Source of the DNA: a bacterium | GTDB lineage: Bacteria > Blakebacterota > Blakebacteria > Blakebacterales > Blakebacteraceae | Length of the DNA stretch: 9,025 nt | Reading direction: 5' to 3' | NCBI GenBank assembly: GCA_025774615.1 | Contig: JALGVQ010000182.1 | Coordinates: 1-9,025 of the forward strand | Made by a program: the position numbers and the translations under genes | Notes under the pieces: model-generated | Told to the model about the DNA's origin: nothing | What the model saw: the letters and a program-made list of their open reading frames with translations, nothing else | The model's database searches: none | Shown: positions 5,752-9,025 of the stretch, one piece after another | Layout: the number at the start of each line of letters is the position of its first letter | How positions within the stretch are numbered: the first letter of the stretch is position 1

Positions 5752-8700
5752 ATGGCAAGAGACCCGTCATATCAACGGAGACCGGGAGTGGCGAACCTCC
5801 CACCGATGATCGCGGCAGCCATGACAGCCCTGCTGCTGGGATTCTCTGCAGGGACGCGTGCCCAGTCGACCGGCCTCTCCGTGACCGAACGCCTCCGCCT
5901 CAAGGCTCCCCTGGAGGAGACCGATCGTCGCGCCTTCTTCAGGTCGGCGGACGCGACCGACCGGGCAGTCGCCCCAATGGATCACAGCCGGCTGTCCGTC
6001 TACACCTACAACCTCGGCCTCACCACCGGCCGGATTTTCTCCTCGGGGCGCGGAGCCTACCCGAACGAGGAGGGAACCCTGCGCGCCTTCTACTTTGTCT
6101 CGGCGCCCGCCTTTGCCGTCGAAGCCGGCCCCTGGCACCCGAATCCAATGGTCCATGAGAACTCCGATTACCACTCACTCTCGAAGATCGACTGGGAGGC
6201 GAAGGATGGATCGCGCGGGACGCTCTTCACCCAGCCTCAGATCGGAGGCTACCCGTTAATGGCCATGACCGATCTGCCCGCGACCTGGACGTATCTGACT
6301 GGTGGCTGGCCGGCCCCTGAAGAGGTGGTCGAGGTCTGGCTCGGGACGGACACCTGGCACAAGTGGGAACGGCGGATGCAGCGCGAGACATATGGCATCT
6401 TCGATGACACATACGCCGACCGGGAAGGACGGGGAGATTCCATCCCCCTCGGCATCGAGGTGCAGTTCCGGGCCCTCACGAACAAAGACGACGATATCGT
6501 CTACTTCCAGTACGAGTTCACGAACACCTCCAGCAATCATTTCACCGGGGTGTACCTGGGTCAGATCGTCGACTCGGGAAGTCCGACCACAAACGACTTC
6601 GAGGGGGCATTCCTCCGGTATGACCAGGAACTCCCACTCCTGTATGCCGTCAGCGCGCACTACGACCAGGAATCGGGCTCACACACCCGACCATCCACCG
6701 GTGAAACGGTGTCATGGGTCGGGACCATCTGGCTCGATACACCCACCGGTTCCTGGAAGATGAGTGAGTCCGGACCCCGCTGGTACTCCTATTCGGAGAA
6801 CCCGTCGCAGATCCTCACGCGCGTCGCCCTGCTCGACTGGGATGATCGTATCCTTTCCAGCGAACCGTCACTGTACGGCGCGATGTCGGGGGATGTCTCC
6901 CTCATGGAGCCCTCCGAGGCCGACCGGGTATGGAAGACCGGCCAGCACGGGGGTGTCCCGGTCCTGAAGCAGACCGAGGAGGATTACAAGGCCTGGAATA
7001 CCGACTGGGAAAATAACTCAGACCTCTTCTACTACGTCGCCTCGGGGCCGGTGAATATGCCGCCGGGGACGACCCTCGACTATGTGTTCGCTATTGTGGG
7101 TGGCTATACCGAAGGGGAGATGCGGGCCGAGGCCGCCCGCGCTATTGAAGTGTATAACGACCGGTTCATCACCTCTTCCGTACTACCGGCTCCCAGGGTC
7201 ACGGTGAACGGCGTCAAAGCCGGACCGCACGGCAGGGAGTACGATCCCCGCATCCATAATTATCCCATATTCTACGCCCCATCCGGCCGGGTCACCCTCA
7301 ACTGGGACGGCCAGTTCATCGAGAGGGCGCTCGACGCTGCCACCCGTGAAGCAGATTTCGAAGGATACCGTGTCTACCGCTCCTCCGACCGCGGCCTGAC
7401 CTGGGGCGCTCCCATCCATGACCCGGAGGGGCGACGGGTCGGCTGGGTCCCGGTGGCGCAGTTCGATCTGGTGAACGGGATACGGGACACCGATCCGATC
7501 GGTTACCGGCACCTGGGAGATGACACCGGGATACGGCACACCTGGACTGATACAACGGTATTCGACGGCCTTGAATACTGGTATACGGTGACCTCTTACG
7601 ACCGGGGTGTCCAGGATGATGAAGGGTGGGTCTCCGCCTCGCTGGAGTCACCGATCCCGGCGAATCCCAACGCGCCCTCTCTGGCAGGGGTGATCGCCGG
7701 GCCGAGACCGCCGGGGTACCGGCCGGGCGGCTTTGCCGACGGAGGAGATGTGGGCGGATTCCGTGTCCTGCTCCCCGCCGCTGATGAACGCTCGACGGCG
7801 ATCGGGGTGCGGTTGGTGGAAGAGGATGCCCTCACCGGGGGTTCATACCAGGTCGATGTCCACGATCATTACCAGAAGATCATTCACCATCTCCACGGGG
7901 TGACCGATCGCTTCGATTCGTTTGAGCGGGGCGGGATCGAGGTCTGGATCATACCCGCCGGCGAGTACAGGATCGGCCCCCAGCGATGCGACTCCCCCGG
8001 TCAGGGATATGGCGCGACCGATATTCTGACCGGCTTCCGGGTGGAAGTCTCCCAGCCCAACGATGCCAACGGCGGCATATACTCCTTCACGCAGACGACC
8101 GATGCCGGCACCGGCGCAGGATTTACGGTTCTGACAGCCGACGCCACCTACGCCTCGGTCTCGGATGGATCGAACAGGGCGAACCTCACCGGCTTCATGA
8201 ACGACCTGGAGGTCAGGTTCACCGGGTTCGCTCCCGGCGGGAGTGACACAAATCGGGCCCACGACGCCATCACACGCGGTCCCGTACCGATCCCCTTCGA
8301 ACTATGGGATATCGAGAGTGATATCCGGCTCTACCCGGTGATCATCGATTCCGCCTCGGTCGGGACCCAGTACGATCAGGGGAGCAGAGCGGGTGAATGG
8401 GATGGCCGGGACCACATCTTCGTAACCACCGAGCCCTATTTTGATGAAGGCGGCGAAGTGGTTGATTTCTCCACCCTTCATCCGGCCTCGGCTGACAGCT
8501 ACTGGGTGGAGGACGCATCTGCACCCGCCAGCCGGTCGGACTGGATCTACCGGCTGGCATTCTATGAGAGAGACAGCACCCACACCCGCTGGGATGCCGG
8601 TGATATCTGGGCCATCAAGCCGTATCAGACCCTCAAATACCATGCCGGTCAGAGTTTCGGATTCAACACCGTCCTCCCGGCGACCGAAGAGGTGGAAAAC

Positions 8701-9025
8701 AACCTGGACGGGGTGACCGTCGTCCCGAACCCCTACTACGTGTACGCGGAATGGGATCGGGGAGAGGGGGAGCGGAAGATCCAGTTCCGGAACGTCCCGG
8801 CCAACTCCACCATCCGGATACTCACCCTCTCCGGAGAGCTGGTGGCGATCCTCGATCATCACGGGGACGCAACCGCGGTTGCCGGTAATCGCGGCTACAA
8901 CAGCAACCGGGTCGGAACGGTCGACTGGAACCTCTGGTCGTACGAATTCATGGAAGTCTCATACGGTCTCTACATCTACATCGTGGAGACCGACGACGGC
9001 CGGCAGAAAGTCGGCAAGTTCGCCA
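5752..9025 (+). CDS. Large secreted beta-rich protein with FN3-like segment and probable C-terminal sorting domain (3' end cut by window)
   Basis: One frame stays open from ATG 5752 to the window edge (1091 full codons, no stop). The N-terminus has arginines (R3, R9, R10), a hydrophobic core MIAAAMTALLLGF (19-31) and a likely signal peptidase I site TRA|QS after residue 37. GTG 5788 is an alternative start with GGAG at 5777-5780, spacing 7, but its n-region has no basic residue. The mature part is rich in aromatic, Gly and Asp residues with only one cysteine seen (C746). An FN3-like piece runs about 537-612 (EGYRVYRSSD to YTVTSYDRG). Near the end VVPNPYY (990-996), then FRNVPANSTIRILTLSG and YGLYIYIVETDDG resemble FlgD-like/type IX C-terminal domains; VGKFA (1087-1091) suggests the stop is only a few codons away. 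I do not recognise a catalytic domain; function is unknown, surface or extracellular location is inferred. Confidence 0.85.
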   Translation, partial: MARDPSYQRRPGVANLPPMIAAAMTALLLGFSAGTRAQSTGLSVTERLRLKAPLEETDRRAFFRSADATDRAVAPMDHSRLSVYTYNLGLTTGRIFSSGRGAYPNEEGTLRAFYFVSAPAFAVEAGPWHPNPMVHENSDYHSLSKIDWEAKDGSRGTLFTQPQIGGYPLMAMTDLPATWTYLTGGWPAPEEVVEVWLGTDTWHKWERRMQRETYGIFDDTYADREGRGDSIPLGIEVQFRALTNKDDDIVYFQYEFTNTSSNHFTGVYLGQIVDSGSPTTNDFEGAFLRYDQELPLLYAVSAHYDQESGSHTRPSTGETVSWVGTIWLDTPTGSWKMSESGPRWYSYSENPSQILTRVALLDWDDRILSSEPSLYGAMSGDVSLMEPSEADRVWKTGQHGGVPVLKQTEEDYKAWNTDWENNSDLFYYVASGPVNMPPGTTLDYVFAIVGGYTEGEMRAEAARAIEVYNDRFITSSVLPAPRVTVNGVKAGPHGREYDPRIHNYPIFYAPSGRVTLNWDGQFIERALDAATREADFEGYRVYRSSDRGLTWGAPIHDPEGRRVGWVPVAQFDLVNGIRDTDPIGYRHLGDDTGIRHTWTDTTVFDGLEYWYTVTSYDRGVQDDEGWVSASLESPIPANPNAPSLAGVIAGPRPPGYRPGGFADGGDVGGFRVLLPAADERSTAIGVRLVEEDALTGGSYQVDVHDHYQKIIHHLHGVTDRFDSFERGGIEVWIIPAGEYRIGPQRCDSPGQGYGATDILTGFRVEVSQPNDANGGIYSFTQTTDAGTGAGFTVLTADATYASVSDGSNRANLTGFMNDLEVRFTGFAPGGSDTNRAHDAITRGPVPIPFELWDIESDIRLYPVIIDSASVGTQYDQGSRAGEWDGRDHIFVTTEPYFDEGGEVVDFSTLHPASADSYWVEDASAPASRSDWIYRLAFYERDSTHTRWDAGDIWAIKPYQTLKYHAGQSFGFNTVLPATEEVENNLDGVTVVPNPYYVYAEWDRGEGERKIQFRNVPANSTIRILTLSGELVAILDHHGDATAVAGNRGYNSNRVGTVDWNLWSYEFMEVSYGLYIYIVETDDGRQKVGKFA

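Noticed and set aside
8302-8862. 186-codon - strand frame within the secreted-protein gene
   Set aside because: The + strand frame is open over more than 3.2 kb with a coherent signal peptide and C-terminal domain; the antisense frame has no supporting motif.
1-9025. CRISPR arrays, tRNA, rRNA, insertion sequences
   Set aside because: I saw no regularly spaced repeats, no cloverleaf or rRNA-like stretches and no transposase or integrase motifs; nearly all sequence is explained by the listed genes.

Overview
The window looks like a piece of a bacterial chromosome with fairly high GC (about 60 % by eye). The three clear operon-type genes, the short intergenic gaps and the absence of mobile genes point to a core region rather than an island. 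The last gene encodes a very large secreted beta-rich protein. It has an FN3-like segment, a 'VVPNPYY' motif and a C-terminus ending in 'VGKFA'. That style is typical of the FCB superphylum and its uncultured neighbours (Marinimicrobia, KSB1, Zixibacteria, Eisenbacteria, Latescibacteria-like lineages). I therefore suggest an FCB-related, probably uncultivated bacterium; this is an inference from protein style, not a taxonomic proof.

Layout, all on the + strand. (1) 55-4646 is a purine biosynthesis operon: a long PurL with two PurS-like units at its N-terminus, then PurQ, then a TVP38/DedA-type (VTT) membrane protein whose start overlaps the purQ stop. (2) 4647-4760 is a control region with four TGTCA/TGACA half-sites around a possible -10 box and a 15-codon leader ORF. 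(3) 4761-5566 is a small redox operon: a CxxC glutaredoxin-like protein overlapping (ATGA) a ferredoxin:thioredoxin-reductase-type catalytic subunit. A rubredoxin-like domain lies in the next reading frame near its end. (4) 5571-5602 is a rho-independent terminator, followed by a spacer with direct repeats and a perfect 17-bp inverted repeat. (5) From about 5752 to the right edge is one open frame of more than 1,090 codons for the secreted protein, cut off by the window.

PurL and PurQ together convert FGAR to FGAM, with the PurS function supplied inside PurL. In the redox operon, electrons probably flow from ferredoxin or a similar donor to the iron-sulfur disulfide reductase and then to the glutaredoxin-like protein. 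The most interesting signal is the rubredoxin-like domain: deleting one C from the C4 run at 5431-5434 joins it perfectly to the reductase as a 177-residue protein. So this is a sequencing error, a real mutation, a programmed +1 shift or an overlapping gene. No rRNA, tRNA, CRISPR or insertion sequence was seen.
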